DNA of 64,000 bases from assembly GCF_004834005.1 (NCBI RefSeq), contig NZ_STFF01000003.1, positions 1 through 64,000 of the forward strand. The letters run 5' to 3'. This DNA comes from Niastella caeni (GTDB lineage: Bacteria > Bacteroidota > Bacteroidia > Chitinophagales > Chitinophagaceae). Positions 34,670-43,232 of the stretch are shown here, piece after piece (the first letter of the stretch is position 1; every line of letters starts with the position of its first letter). Position numbers and translations under genes: made by a program. The notes beneath the pieces were generated by a model. That model had not been told where the DNA came from. It worked only from the letters and a program-made list of their open reading frames with translations, and ran no database searches.

Positions 34670-34677
34670 TATATTTG
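34670..34677 (+). promoter_or_regulatory. Bacteroidota-type -7 element before the sigma factor gene (candidate)
   Basis: TATATTTG fits TAnnTTTG and lies 13 bp upstream of the start codon, implying a very short leader. No convincing -33 TTTG at the usual 19-bp spacing. The rest of the 34399-34669 gap is AT-rich and shows nothing else. Confidence 0.35.
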
Positions 34678-34690
34678 TCTAGCCAGCCAT

Positions 34691-35266
34691 ATGAACTACA
34701 AGGTATTTGATGATGCGATACTCTTAAAGTTGCTTAAAGCAGGTGATGGATCTGCTTTGGAAGAAATTTATGTCCGCTATAGTGAAATGGTCTTTCTCGC
34801 CGCACTTAAAAAAATAAAATCAAAAGCCATCGCTGAAGAACTCGTGCAAAACCTTTTCATAAGTCTATGGGTTAAGCGCGAAACCGCCCAGATCCAACAT
34901 CTACAATCTTACCTGCAATCTGCCATTCGCTACCAGGTTATCGATTACATCCGTTCTCAGATCATCCGTGACCGGTATTATCAGTCGGCCAAAGAGCAAA
35001 TGAATGTGCAGGAGAATTTATCTGAATCCAGGCTGCTGATGCACGAACTTTCTATCGCCATCGATAATACCATCAAAAAGCTGCCGCAGAAAACGCAGGA
35101 AATATTTCGCCTGAGCCGGTATGAAAAGCGTTCTACCAAAGAGATAGCCCAGCATATGAACCTCTCTGAAAAAGCAGTGGAATACCATGTAACGCAATCG
35201 CTTAAGTTTATGCGCCTGCACCTGAAAGACTTCATCATCGTAGAATTATTCCTGTTGAACCTTTGA
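34691..35266 (+). CDS. ECF RNA polymerase sigma factor (FecI-like)
   Basis: Sigma-70 family protein of 191 residues. Region 2 at about 25-95 (YVRYSEMVFLAALKKIKSKAIAEELVQNLFISLW, then LQSYLQSAIRYQVIDYIR) and region 4 at about 125-180 (IKKLPQKTQEIFRLSRYEKRSTKEIAQHMNLSEKAVEYHVTQSL). It would direct transcription of the downstream SusCD locus when released by its anti-sigma factor. Unusually, the FecR-type anti-sigma gene does not follow directly; a PD40 lipoprotein gene begins 4 bp after the sigma stop. Confidence 0.9.
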   Translation: MNYKVFDDAILLKLLKAGDGSALEEIYVRYSEMVFLAALKKIKSKAIAEELVQNLFISLWVKRETAQIQHLQSYLQSAIRYQVIDYIRSQIIRDRYYQSAKEQMNVQENLSESRLLMHELSIAIDNTIKKLPQKTQEIFRLSRYEKRSTKEIAQHMNLSEKAVEYHVTQSLKFMRLHLKDFIIVELFLLNL

Positions 35267-35270
35267 TGCT

Positions 35271-36170
35271 ATGAATTACAATAAATCGTTATCCCAGAGC
35301 TGGTTATTAATAGTACTAACCGCCTGTTTAGCAAGCTGTGCTTCCAACAAAACCCAACCGGATGCTATTTCCAACATTCATTATCCCGAACCTATGCCGG
35401 ATTCCCTACCAATTATTTTCTTACCGGGCATTGTATCAAAAGATACTTTGGACTTCAATTCGGCCTTTTCTAATGATGGCAGCACCTTTTACTTTGCCCG
35501 TTCCCGTAACCGAAAGTATGTGATCCTTGAAACTTCTTACAAGGATCACAAATGGCAGGAAGCTGCCATCAGCCCTTTGTTCGATACCCTGTACTCCAAT
35601 GCCGATCCGTTTATTGCTGCCGACAGCGCACTTTATTTTATCTCGAACCGGCCAAAAGACAAAAACGACACTACCGACGATTATGATATTTACCGCATGG
35701 TAAAACAGGGTAACACCTATGCCGGACCAGAATATCTCACCGGCGTCAATAGCGACAGTACCGAATATTACGTCTCTGTTTCCCGCTCAGGAAATATTTA
35801 TTTTTCCTCTTACAGAGATGGTAACCTGGATCTTTATATGAGTAAAAGAACAAAGAATGGTTATGATCAACCCATTAACCTGGGTGTTACCATTAATTCA
35901 GCATATGATGAACATGATCCGCTGATAGCGCCGGATGAATCGTTCCTGGTTTTTACTTCCAGCCGGCCCGGTGGTTTGGGCCAGGCCGATCTGTATATTA
36001 CGCATAAAACGAACGGTCAATGGGGCAACCCTACCAATATGGGCAGTATTATCAATACAAAAACCTATGAATACTGTCCGAACCTCTCTCCCGATGGTAA
36101 ATATTTCTTTTATAGCAGTGAATTTCAGGTGAAATGGGTTGGCAGCGAAGTGTTGAGGAAGAAGGGCTAG
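35271..36170 (+). CDS. PD40 (TolB-like) beta-propeller lipoprotein
   Basis: Lipoprotein of 299 residues with lipobox LASCAS (Cys about 23). Several WD40-like PD40 repeats are visible: FNSAFSNDGSTFYFARSR, ADPFIAADSALYFISNRP, YYVSVSRSGNIYFSSYRDGNLDLYM, HDPLIAPDESFLVFTSSRPGGLGQADLYI and CPNLSPDGKYFFYSSE. They form a propeller typical of TolB/OmpA-associated sensors in the periplasm. It starts 4 bp after the ECF sigma gene, so it is cotranscribed and probably belongs to the same signalling unit (inference). Its stop lies inside an AGTAGCTAG-word repeat. Confidence 0.85.
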   Translation: MNYNKSLSQSWLLIVLTACLASCASNKTQPDAISNIHYPEPMPDSLPIIFLPGIVSKDTLDFNSAFSNDGSTFYFARSRNRKYVILETSYKDHKWQEAAISPLFDTLYSNADPFIAADSALYFISNRPKDKNDTTDDYDIYRMVKQGNTYAGPEYLTGVNSDSTEYYVSVSRSGNIYFSSYRDGNLDLYMSKRTKNGYDQPINLGVTINSAYDEHDPLIAPDESFLVFTSSRPGGLGQADLYITHKTNGQWGNPTNMGSIINTKTYEYCPNLSPDGKYFFYSSEFQVKWVGSEVLRKKG

Positions 36171-36308
36171 TAGCTAGTAGTAAATAGCCAGTAGGCCAGA
36201 GCATTACAGCACAAAGGAAACATTAGTTACAAATACTTTTATTATTTAAAATCTGCCCCAGAAGAATCCCTACTCGCTACTAGCTAATCACTACTCGCTT
36301 TTTTTATC
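36166..36308 (+). terminator. Word-repeat hairpin with T-tract
   Basis: GGCTAGTAGCTAGTAGTAAA at 36165-36184 and CCCTACTCGCTACTAGCTAA at 36268-36287 (continuing CACTACTCGC to 36299) are imperfect inverted copies of the AGCGAGTAG family; the second is followed by TTTTTTTT. Its position between the sigma/PD40 genes and fecR suggests it limits read-through or that fecR has its own promoter. Confidence 0.5.
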
Positions 36309-36349
36309 TTCTATTTAGGGTCTCCTTATTTTCAACCGACTTATAAATA

Positions 36350-36371
36350 ACCCTGCCTTTTGTGCAGGGTC
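36350..36371 (+). repeat. Hairpin in fecR leader
   Basis: CCCTGC and GCAGGG, 6-bp perfect arms around CTTTTGT, ending 13 bp upstream of the fecR start. Possible translational control element; significance uncertain. Confidence 0.35.
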
Positions 36372-36383
36372 AAACACAACTAC

Positions 36384-37439
36384 ATGAATCGAAAGGCTTT
36401 TTATCATTTGCTGAAACGGTATGTAGAGAACGATTGCTCTGAGGAAGAAAGAAAACTGGTTGAACAATGGTATGAATTATTGGGCGATGATGAAGGTGTT
36501 GACCCTACCCTTCCGCCACAGGAAATTAAAGAAACCCTCGAACGTCTTTGGCCCAAAATTCAACACCAGACAGTGCTTGCCGAAACCGGGCCGGCTGTTT
36601 CCCGGCCGGCAAAGATCATCCCGGTATGGGTACGCTGGCTAAGCGCCGCTGTAATTGCCGGCGGCATCATCTCGGCAACCTGGTGGCTGGTGGCTAATAA
36701 AGATGAAACAGTATCGCACCAGGTAATTGCGGGGCTGAACCAGGTGAAGAATGAAACGCTGTTCAACGATACCGTGCATTTGCCCGACGGCTCACAAGTG
36801 ATCCTGGAACCGAAGGCTATTGTGCGTTTCAGCGATCATTTTTCAGGCCCTAAACGGGAAGTATACCTGGAAGGTAACGCCTTTTTTAAAGTGACGCGGA
36901 ACCCGAAATCGCCTTTCTATGTATACAGCAACAACATCGTTACACAGGTATTGGGCACCAGCTTTTTTGTAAAGACCAACTCGCTTACAAAAAATGTGGA
37001 AGTAGCCGTACAAACCGGTAAAGTGGCGGTATACGAATACGGAAAAGAAACGGTGCAGGAAAGACGTAATGACGAATCAAGCGGCGTGATCCTGAAACCC
37101 AATCAGAAAGTAATTTATAGCGGGGCTGACCATCACTTCAGAACAACATTGGTGGAAATTCCATTGCCGGTGGTAGTAAATAAAAATGCAGAAGAAAAAG
37201 TTACGGAATTGAATTTTGTTTTTGACGAAGCGCCTATGACCCGGGTATTAAATTACCTGGAACAGGCCTACCATATTGAAATGGTGATGGAAAATGAAAG
37301 CCTCGCGAAGTGCCTTTTTTCCGGTGATATAAAAGGCCAGGATCTGTACGACCAACTTGAAATTATTTGCGAATCGATACAGGCAACCTATGAGATCCGC
37401 GGCACGCGCATTCTCATCAAAGGTTCCGGCTGTGAATAA
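36384..37439 (+). CDS. FecR-type anti-sigma factor
   Basis: Inner-membrane regulator of 351 residues. An N-terminal cytoplasmic anti-sigma region (FYHLLKRYVENDCSEEERKLVEQWYE) is followed by one transmembrane helix at about 82-105 (WVRWLSAAVIAGGIISATWWLVA), then the periplasmic FecR domain (NETLFNDTVHLPDGSQVILEPKAIVRFSDHF, REVYLEGNAFFKVTRNPKSPFYVYSNNIVTQVLGTSF) and a C-terminal DUF4974 segment (VFDEAPMTRVLNYLEQAYHIEMVMENE). It holds the ECF sigma factor until the SusC-like receptor's STN domain signals substrate transport. Start at 36384 rather than 36360 gives the family N-terminus. Confidence 0.92.
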   Translation: MNRKAFYHLLKRYVENDCSEEERKLVEQWYELLGDDEGVDPTLPPQEIKETLERLWPKIQHQTVLAETGPAVSRPAKIIPVWVRWLSAAVIAGGIISATWWLVANKDETVSHQVIAGLNQVKNETLFNDTVHLPDGSQVILEPKAIVRFSDHFSGPKREVYLEGNAFFKVTRNPKSPFYVYSNNIVTQVLGTSFFVKTNSLTKNVEVAVQTGKVAVYEYGKETVQERRNDESSGVILKPNQKVIYSGADHHFRTTLVEIPLPVVVNKNAEEKVTELNFVFDEAPMTRVLNYLEQAYHIEMVMENESLAKCLFSGDIKGQDLYDQLEIICESIQATYEIRGTRILIKGSGCE

Positions 37440-37701
37440 CGCTGGCAATAATGATCTTCGATTTTGAGGATCGACATTAAATTCAGGTTCAAGTTTTGCT
37501 ATATATAATCAAGCATTTTAAAAACATCCAAAACGATTGTCGCATGAGAGAAAACCGATTCATCACTTAGCCCCGCATCCGGGCATACACTTCACATACC
37601 ATATTGAATAATGTTCAATGATGTAATTATACTTCCGGTAAATACCGGGAACAGGTAACTATTGCCCATTAACTATTGACATTGACTACAACAATCTATT
37701 T
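37440..37701. other. Spacer between fecR and second susC
   Basis: 262 bp with no gene. TTGAA/TTCAA (5-bp arms) near 37601-37615 and an AACTATTGCCCATTAACTAT word repeat near 37658-37677 are the only structure seen. A separate promoter for the SusC operon may lie here. Confidence 0.4.
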
Positions 37702-40700
37702 ATGAAAAAGAAACGATTGGTTGCAATGACCGCTATTGCCATCCGGATAGGATTTGTACAGGCGTTGCTCGTCCTTTTTTTTAACACCTACGCTTATTAT
37801 AATGCCGCGGAAGCGCAAGGCATCCTCGACAAAGTAGTATCGGTATCTGTTGATAAAGGACAATTAAAAGATGTATTCATCCTGCTAAAAAATCAAACAG
37901 GCGCCCGTTTTGTGTATAGTTCAAAAACTATTGAAGCCGGCCGCAAAGTATCTATCAGGGCCAGCCAGAAAAAACTGGGCGAGGTACTGGAAGAATTGCT
38001 CTCACCTTTTGGCATCACGTTTAAGTTAGTAAAGGATCGCATTATATTATATAGGTTGTCATCCACCGCTACCCTGGCTGATCCGCCCGGCATCAATGAA
38101 TTTACCGTAAAAGTAGAAACCGCCAACCTGCAGGAAGTAAAGGGACAGGTAACGGATGATAAAGGTGTTCCGCTGCCGGGTGTAAGCATTATCGTAAAGG
38201 GCACAACAACCGGTACCAATACCGATGGTAATGGAAATTTTACCATCAATGTACCGGAGGATAAGACCATTCTCGTTATTTCGTCAGTTGGCTTTACAAC
38301 CCAGGAAGTAAACATTGCCGGCAAAACCTCTGTAACCGTTGCTTTGGTTCCCGGCAATACGGGTCAACTGGGTGAAATTGTTGTGGTGGGTTATGGTACG
38401 CAAAAGAAAGTGACCGTTACCGGTGCGGTTGCCCAGGTGAAAGGAACTGAACTGGCCAAATCGCCTTCGGTGAACTTATCAAACGCATTGGCGGGACGAC
38501 TGCCTGGCGTTACGGCCATTCAATCGAGCGGCGAACCGGGTTACGATGGTTCTACCATTCGTGTTCGCGGTTCCAATACGCCTAATAACTCCGGCGCTTT
38601 AATCGTAATTGATGGTGTGCCCGATAGAGCTGGCGGATTAGAACGCTTAAATCCGGCAGATATCGAAAGCATGTCGATCCTGAAAGATGCAGCCGCTGCC
38701 ATTTATGGTTCGCGCGCTGCTAATGGCGTTATTCTCATTACCACCAAACGTGGTAAAACAGGCAAGCCGCAATTGTTGTATGATTTCAACCAGGGCTGGT
38801 CGCAACCAACGCGCATTCCTAAAATGTCTAACGCGGTGGAATATGCCACCATCATCAATGAACTAACGCTGTTCAACCTGCCTGCTGACCAATGGGCTGC
38901 TGCGTCAACTGCCTTTAAACAAAATGGAACGTATACCCGCACCGATAATGGCCTGAAAGTAGATGCGCCTTACTCTCCTGCCGACATCACCAAATTCAAT
39001 GATGGTTCCGATCCCTGGGGGCATCCTAATACAGATTGGTTCAAGACTACCTTGAAGAACTGGTCGCCCCAGTCGAGCCATAATGTGCAATTATCGGGAG
39101 GAACCGACAATGTAAAATACCTCGCCTCCCTGGGTTATGAGAACCAGGATGGTTATTATAAAAATTCGGCAACCGGTTACAAGCAATACGATATGCGCCT
39201 GAACCTCGATGCCAAAGTGAATAAATACGTGAATACCCAGTTGGGGTTAACTGCCCGCGAAGAGTTCCGCTTCTTCCCAACTGTAGGCGCGCAACCCATT
39301 TTTCGAATGCTCATGCGCGGTAAGCCTACCGAGCAGGAAGTATGGCCCAACGGTTTACCAGGGCCGGATATCGAGAACGGACAGAACCCCATCGTGATCA
39401 CCACCAATGAAACCGGTTATGATAAAGACCGGCGCGATTATTTTCAAACCAATGGCAGAATAGACCTGCAGGTGCCGTTTGTAGAAGGTTTGAAGATCTC
39501 CGGTTTTGCAGCGCTCGATAAATACTTCCGCCGCACCAAACGCTGGGAAACGCCCTGGTACCTGTACTTCTGGGATAAGGTAAGCTATGAAGCCGATGGC
39601 GTTACGCCCAAGCTGACCAGATCAGTTCGTTCTACGTTTACTGATCCGCGGTTGACCGAATCGCAGGAAGACCAGTTGAACATCAACCTGAGCGGTTTCA
39701 TCAATTACGACAGAACATTCGGTGCGCACACGGTGAACCTGATGGCAGCCGTAACGCGCGAAACCATCGAAAACCAGAACTTCAATGCCTTCCGCCGCAA
39801 TTATATTTCCCCGGCTATCGACCAATTGTTCGCCGGTGGCGATCCGCAGAAAGATAACAATGGTGGCGCCTATAACCGGGCGCGCTTAAGTTATTTCGGT
39901 CGCGCGAATTACAACTACCAGGAAAAATACATGGCGGAATTCCTGTGGCGGTATGATGGTTCTTATATATTCCCTGAAAATTCCCGCTTTGGTTTCTTCC
40001 CCGGTATCTTACTCGGCTGGCGCTTATCGGAAGAGAAATTCTTTCAGAAGGTTTCCTTCATCAACAACCTGAAGCTACGCGCTTCGTGGGGACAAATGGG
40101 TAACGACAACATCCTTTTCGGTGGCGTGTTGCAGGAATACCGGTATTTATCAACCTATGGCTTTAACACTTATGTAGTGGGTAACAACGTAGTGAAAACG
40201 TTGACCGAAACCGGCGTGCCCAACCCTGGTTACACCTGGGAAGTGGCCAACAACTCCAACATCGGCCTGGAAGGTTCCGCGCTGCACAGCAAGCTCACAT
40301 TCGAAATAGATGTGTTCAATAATATTCGCACCAAAATTCTCATGCAGAACTCTGCGGTGGTGCCCGCTTCGGCCGGTATTACGTTGCCGCCTGAAAATTT
40401 GGGAAAGGTCAGGAACAAAGGATTTGAATTCAACATAGGGTATCATGATCATATTGGCGATTTTCAGTACAGCGTAAGCGTGAATGGTGGTTATGCCAAA
40501 AATGAAATCATCAATCTACCCGAAACGCCGGGATTGAAACCACATCAATTATCAAAGGGTCATACGTTTGGTACCGACGGCCCCGCCTTCCTGGTATATG
40601 AATATGATGGAGTGTTTGTTGACCAGGATGATATCAATAAAAATACGATCGACTACAGTGCTGCTACCGGCAAACTATTACCAGGCGATATGAAGATCAG

Positions 40701-41238
40701 GGACGCAGACGGTAATGGAAAAATCGATGCAGACGACCGGGTACGGCTCGATAAAAACCGCGACCCCCTGTTTACCGGCGGCGCCAACATCAACCTGCAA
40801 TACAAGAATTTCGATTGCACCATCCTTTTCCAGGGTGCTACCGGTGGATTGTTGTTCATTGGTACTGAATCGGGCACCATTGGCAACTACCTGAAATATT
40901 CATACGATAATCGCTGGACCGTGGAAAATCCAAGCAGTGTTGATCCGCGCCTGGTTAACCGGGGCAATACCTATTATGCCGGCGGCGCTTTTGGCTTCAA
41001 TACGTATTGGTTGCGCAAGAGCAATTACCTGCGGTTGAAGAACGTTGAAATTGGCTACAACCTGCCCAGCCAGCTCGGACAAAAAGCAGGTATCAGCAAT
41101 CTTCGATTATATGTAAATGGTATAAACCTGATCACGTTCGATAAAATGAAGATCTGGGACCCTGAATCAACCAGTGGCAGCGGCCAGTATTATCCGCAAT
41201 CAAGAATTATAAATGTAGGCGCCAGAGTATCATTCTAA
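37702..41238 (+). CDS. SusC/RagA-type TonB-linked outer membrane protein with STN domain
   Basis: Outer-membrane transporter of 1178 residues. The signal sequence is followed by an N-terminal STN (secretin/TonB short N-terminal) domain at about 45-115 (VDKGQLKDVFILLKNQTGARFVYSSKTIEAGRKVSI, LGEVLEELLSPFGITFKL), then a carboxypeptidase-like domain (GQVTDDKGVPLPGVSIIVKG), the GEIVVVGYGTQKKVTVTGAV linker, plug (SMSILKDAAAAIYGSRAANGVILITT) and barrel ending ARVSF. The STN domain is the piece that contacts FecR-type anti-sigma factors, matching the fecR gene directly upstream. The substrate is unknown. SusD follows after 20 bp. Confidence 0.95.
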   Translation: MKKKRLVAMTAIAIRIGFVQALLVLFFNTYAYYNAAEAQGILDKVVSVSVDKGQLKDVFILLKNQTGARFVYSSKTIEAGRKVSIRASQKKLGEVLEELLSPFGITFKLVKDRIILYRLSSTATLADPPGINEFTVKVETANLQEVKGQVTDDKGVPLPGVSIIVKGTTTGTNTDGNGNFTINVPEDKTILVISSVGFTTQEVNIAGKTSVTVALVPGNTGQLGEIVVVGYGTQKKVTVTGAVAQVKGTELAKSPSVNLSNALAGRLPGVTAIQSSGEPGYDGSTIRVRGSNTPNNSGALIVIDGVPDRAGGLERLNPADIESMSILKDAAAAIYGSRAANGVILITTKRGKTGKPQLLYDFNQGWSQPTRIPKMSNAVEYATIINELTLFNLPADQWAAASTAFKQNGTYTRTDNGLKVDAPYSPADITKFNDGSDPWGHPNTDWFKTTLKNWSPQSSHNVQLSGGTDNVKYLASLGYENQDGYYKNSATGYKQYDMRLNLDAKVNKYVNTQLGLTAREEFRFFPTVGAQPIFRMLMRGKPTEQEVWPNGLPGPDIENGQNPIVITTNETGYDKDRRDYFQTNGRIDLQVPFVEGLKISGFAALDKYFRRTKRWETPWYLYFWDKVSYEADGVTPKLTRSVRSTFTDPRLTESQEDQLNINLSGFINYDRTFGAHTVNLMAAVTRETIENQNFNAFRRNYISPAIDQLFAGGDPQKDNNGGAYNRARLSYFGRANYNYQEKYMAEFLWRYDGSYIFPENSRFGFFPGILLGWRLSEEKFFQKVSFINNLKLRASWGQMGNDNILFGGVLQEYRYLSTYGFNTYVVGNNVVKTLTETGVPNPGYTWEVANNSNIGLEGSALHSKLTFEIDVFNNIRTKILMQNSAVVPASAGITLPPENLGKVRNKGFEFNIGYHDHIGDFQYSVSVNGGYAKNEIINLPETPGLKPHQLSKGHTFGTDGPAFLVYEYDGVFVDQDDINKNTIDYSAATGKLLPGDMKIRDADGNGKIDADDRVRLDKNRDPLFTGGANINLQYKNFDCTILFQGATGGLLFIGTESGTIGNYLKYSYDNRWTVENPSSVDPRLVNRGNTYYAGGAFGFNTYWLRKSNYLRLKNVEIGYNLPSQLGQKAGISNLRLYVNGINLITFDKMKIWDPESTSGSGQYYPQSRIINVGARVSF

Positions 41239-41258
41239 CAAAACAAAAATATTAATAG

Positions 41259-43139
41259 ATGAAAAAGATCCTGTTTTGTGTGCTCATTGTATCGATCGCG
41301 GGAGCTTGCAAACGCGATTTCCTTAATACAAAACCGCTGGATAAAGTATCATCGGCAGATGCCTGGAAAGACGGTGCGCTGGCAGAAGCTTTTATCACCG
41401 GTATTTATGCAGGTCTCGGACAAGGTGGCTTTGATGAACAAATGCTCGCCTCTTTGTCTGACGAAGCGGTATTTACCCATCCCAGCCGGGGTATCAATAT
41501 CATTAACGAGGGAACGCTGAACCCTTCTAACCTTGGTTGGGTGAATGTGAATTACCGCTGGGGTAAAGATGGCAGCAACAACGATATGTATGCCAAGATC
41601 AGGCAAACGAACCTGGCCCTGGAAAATTTACGCATTGCTACGTTCAATGATAAGCCGCTCAATGACCGCCTGCAAGGTGAATCGCATTTTATGCGCGCCT
41701 TCTTTTATCATCAGTTGGTAAGATATTATGGCGGGGTGCCAATCATCGACAGATCGTATGGCCTTGGTGAAGATTACAGCGTAAGCCGTAATACCTGGGA
41801 AGAATGCGTAAACTTCATTGTAAAGGAATGCGATAGCGCCATTCTGCTGCTGAAAGGCAAAACCATGGCGCCAGGAAGGGCCAGCGACCTGGGGGCAATG
41901 GCCTTGAAATCGCGTATGCTGTTATACGCCGCCAGTGACCTGCACGATATGCCAACCGCCAAATCAACATCAACGCTCATCAATGGCTTTTCAAAACCGG
42001 AGCTGCTGGGTTATGTAAGCGGTGATCGTACAGCCAGGTGGACAGCCGCCAAAAACGCCGCGAAAGCAGTGATGGATGCAGCCTCCACATTGGGATATAA
42101 ACTGAACCTAACCGCACCGGTAACAGCCGCAGAAGGCAAAAAGAATTACATTTCCTTAGCCATGGGCGGTGGCAGCAAAAGCGGTGATGTAGATAAAGTG
42201 GCAGAAAGCGAGATCCTGTTTGGCCGTTACTGGACAGCCGCCAAAGATGAATATGCCGGTATGTATGTGGGCCTAACCAATGGTCCCAACGGCTATCACA
42301 ACTGGGCCGGCAATACCCCGGTACAACAGTTGGTAGATGATTATGAAATGATGGATGGTACTTCATTCGACTGGAGCAATACCACGCATAAAGCGCAACC
42401 ATATATAAATCGTGATCCGCGTTTCTATGCGAGCATCCTGTATGATGGCGCCGACTGGAAACCGCGGGATAAGATCTCAGGTAATGTTGACCCGGCCAAC
42501 CAGATACAAACCGGTAAATACGACCAGGGTGGCGGCACCTTTTTACCAGGGCTCGATACCCGACAAAGTTCTATTGAGAACTGGAATGGCAGCTGGACCG
42601 GCTATTACATGCGGAAGTTTATTGATCCTGATCCCAACATAGTTGATAATACAACCCGGCAAACCATTCCCTGGCCTTTCTTCAGGTATACCGAGGTAGT
42701 GATGAATTATATAGAAGCGTGTATTGAATTGGGAGAGTTTACCGAAGCGCGCAATTGGTTGAACAAAATACGTTTCCGGGCAGGTATGCCGGCGGTAACT
42801 GAAACCGGCGCTGCATTGAAAGACCGGTACCGGAAAGAGCGGCGAATTGAACTGGCCTATGAAGATCAACGCTATCACGATTGCCGCCGTTGGATGATAG
42901 CGCCCACTACCCTGGGCAGAAAACTGAAGTATATAGATGTGGTGGGAACATTGAAACCAGGCGCTACGCCGCCATCGCCGTACAAACGTGATGAAACCAG
43001 GTACAATTACACCTATACACCATTAGAAGTGAATTCGCAGGAGAACCGGAAATGGGACGATAAAATGTATTTCAGGCCCATTACGCTCGATGAAATGAAT
43101 ACAAATTCGAAGTTGGTACAGAATCCGGGATATAATTAG
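41259..43139 (+). CDS. SusD/RagB-type lipoprotein
   Basis: Surface lipoprotein of 626 residues. Signal peptide ends at lipobox IAGACKRDFLNTKP (Cys17). The TPR-like scaffold with FMRAFFYHQLVRYYGGVPIID near 145-165 and APGRASDLGAMALKSRMLLYAAS near 205, plus C-terminal RKERRIELAYEDQRYHDCRRWM near 530, are standard SusD features. It is longer than the first SusD here (489), with large loops in the substrate-binding half. Follows the STN-SusC by 20 bp; a hairpin separates it from the next gene. Confidence 0.93.
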   Translation: MKKILFCVLIVSIAGACKRDFLNTKPLDKVSSADAWKDGALAEAFITGIYAGLGQGGFDEQMLASLSDEAVFTHPSRGINIINEGTLNPSNLGWVNVNYRWGKDGSNNDMYAKIRQTNLALENLRIATFNDKPLNDRLQGESHFMRAFFYHQLVRYYGGVPIIDRSYGLGEDYSVSRNTWEECVNFIVKECDSAILLLKGKTMAPGRASDLGAMALKSRMLLYAASDLHDMPTAKSTSTLINGFSKPELLGYVSGDRTARWTAAKNAAKAVMDAASTLGYKLNLTAPVTAAEGKKNYISLAMGGGSKSGDVDKVAESEILFGRYWTAAKDEYAGMYVGLTNGPNGYHNWAGNTPVQQLVDDYEMMDGTSFDWSNTTHKAQPYINRDPRFYASILYDGADWKPRDKISGNVDPANQIQTGKYDQGGGTFLPGLDTRQSSIENWNGSWTGYYMRKFIDPDPNIVDNTTRQTIPWPFFRYTEVVMNYIEACIELGEFTEARNWLNKIRFRAGMPAVTETGAALKDRYRKERRIELAYEDQRYHDCRRWMIAPTTLGRKLKYIDVVGTLKPGATPPSPYKRDETRYNYTYTPLEVNSQENRKWDDKMYFRPITLDEMNTNSKLVQNPGYN

Positions 43140-43152
43140 GAAATTATATCCA

Positions 43153-43214
43153 ACGTGTAAGATACGCATGGGCTTATTAAAATATATTAAGCCATAGTTG
43201 TGTATCTTACACGT
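43153..43214. repeat. Two-tiered perfect hairpin after susD
   Basis: ACGTGTAAGATAC (43153-43165) and GTATCTTACACGT (43202-43214) are perfect 13-bp arms; inside them GGCTTA (43171-43176) and TAAGCC (43188-43193) form a second stem. No T-tract. It may terminate, stabilise the susCD message or act as an operator. Confidence 0.7.
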
Positions 43215-43232
43215 CATTCAATAACTCATTGC

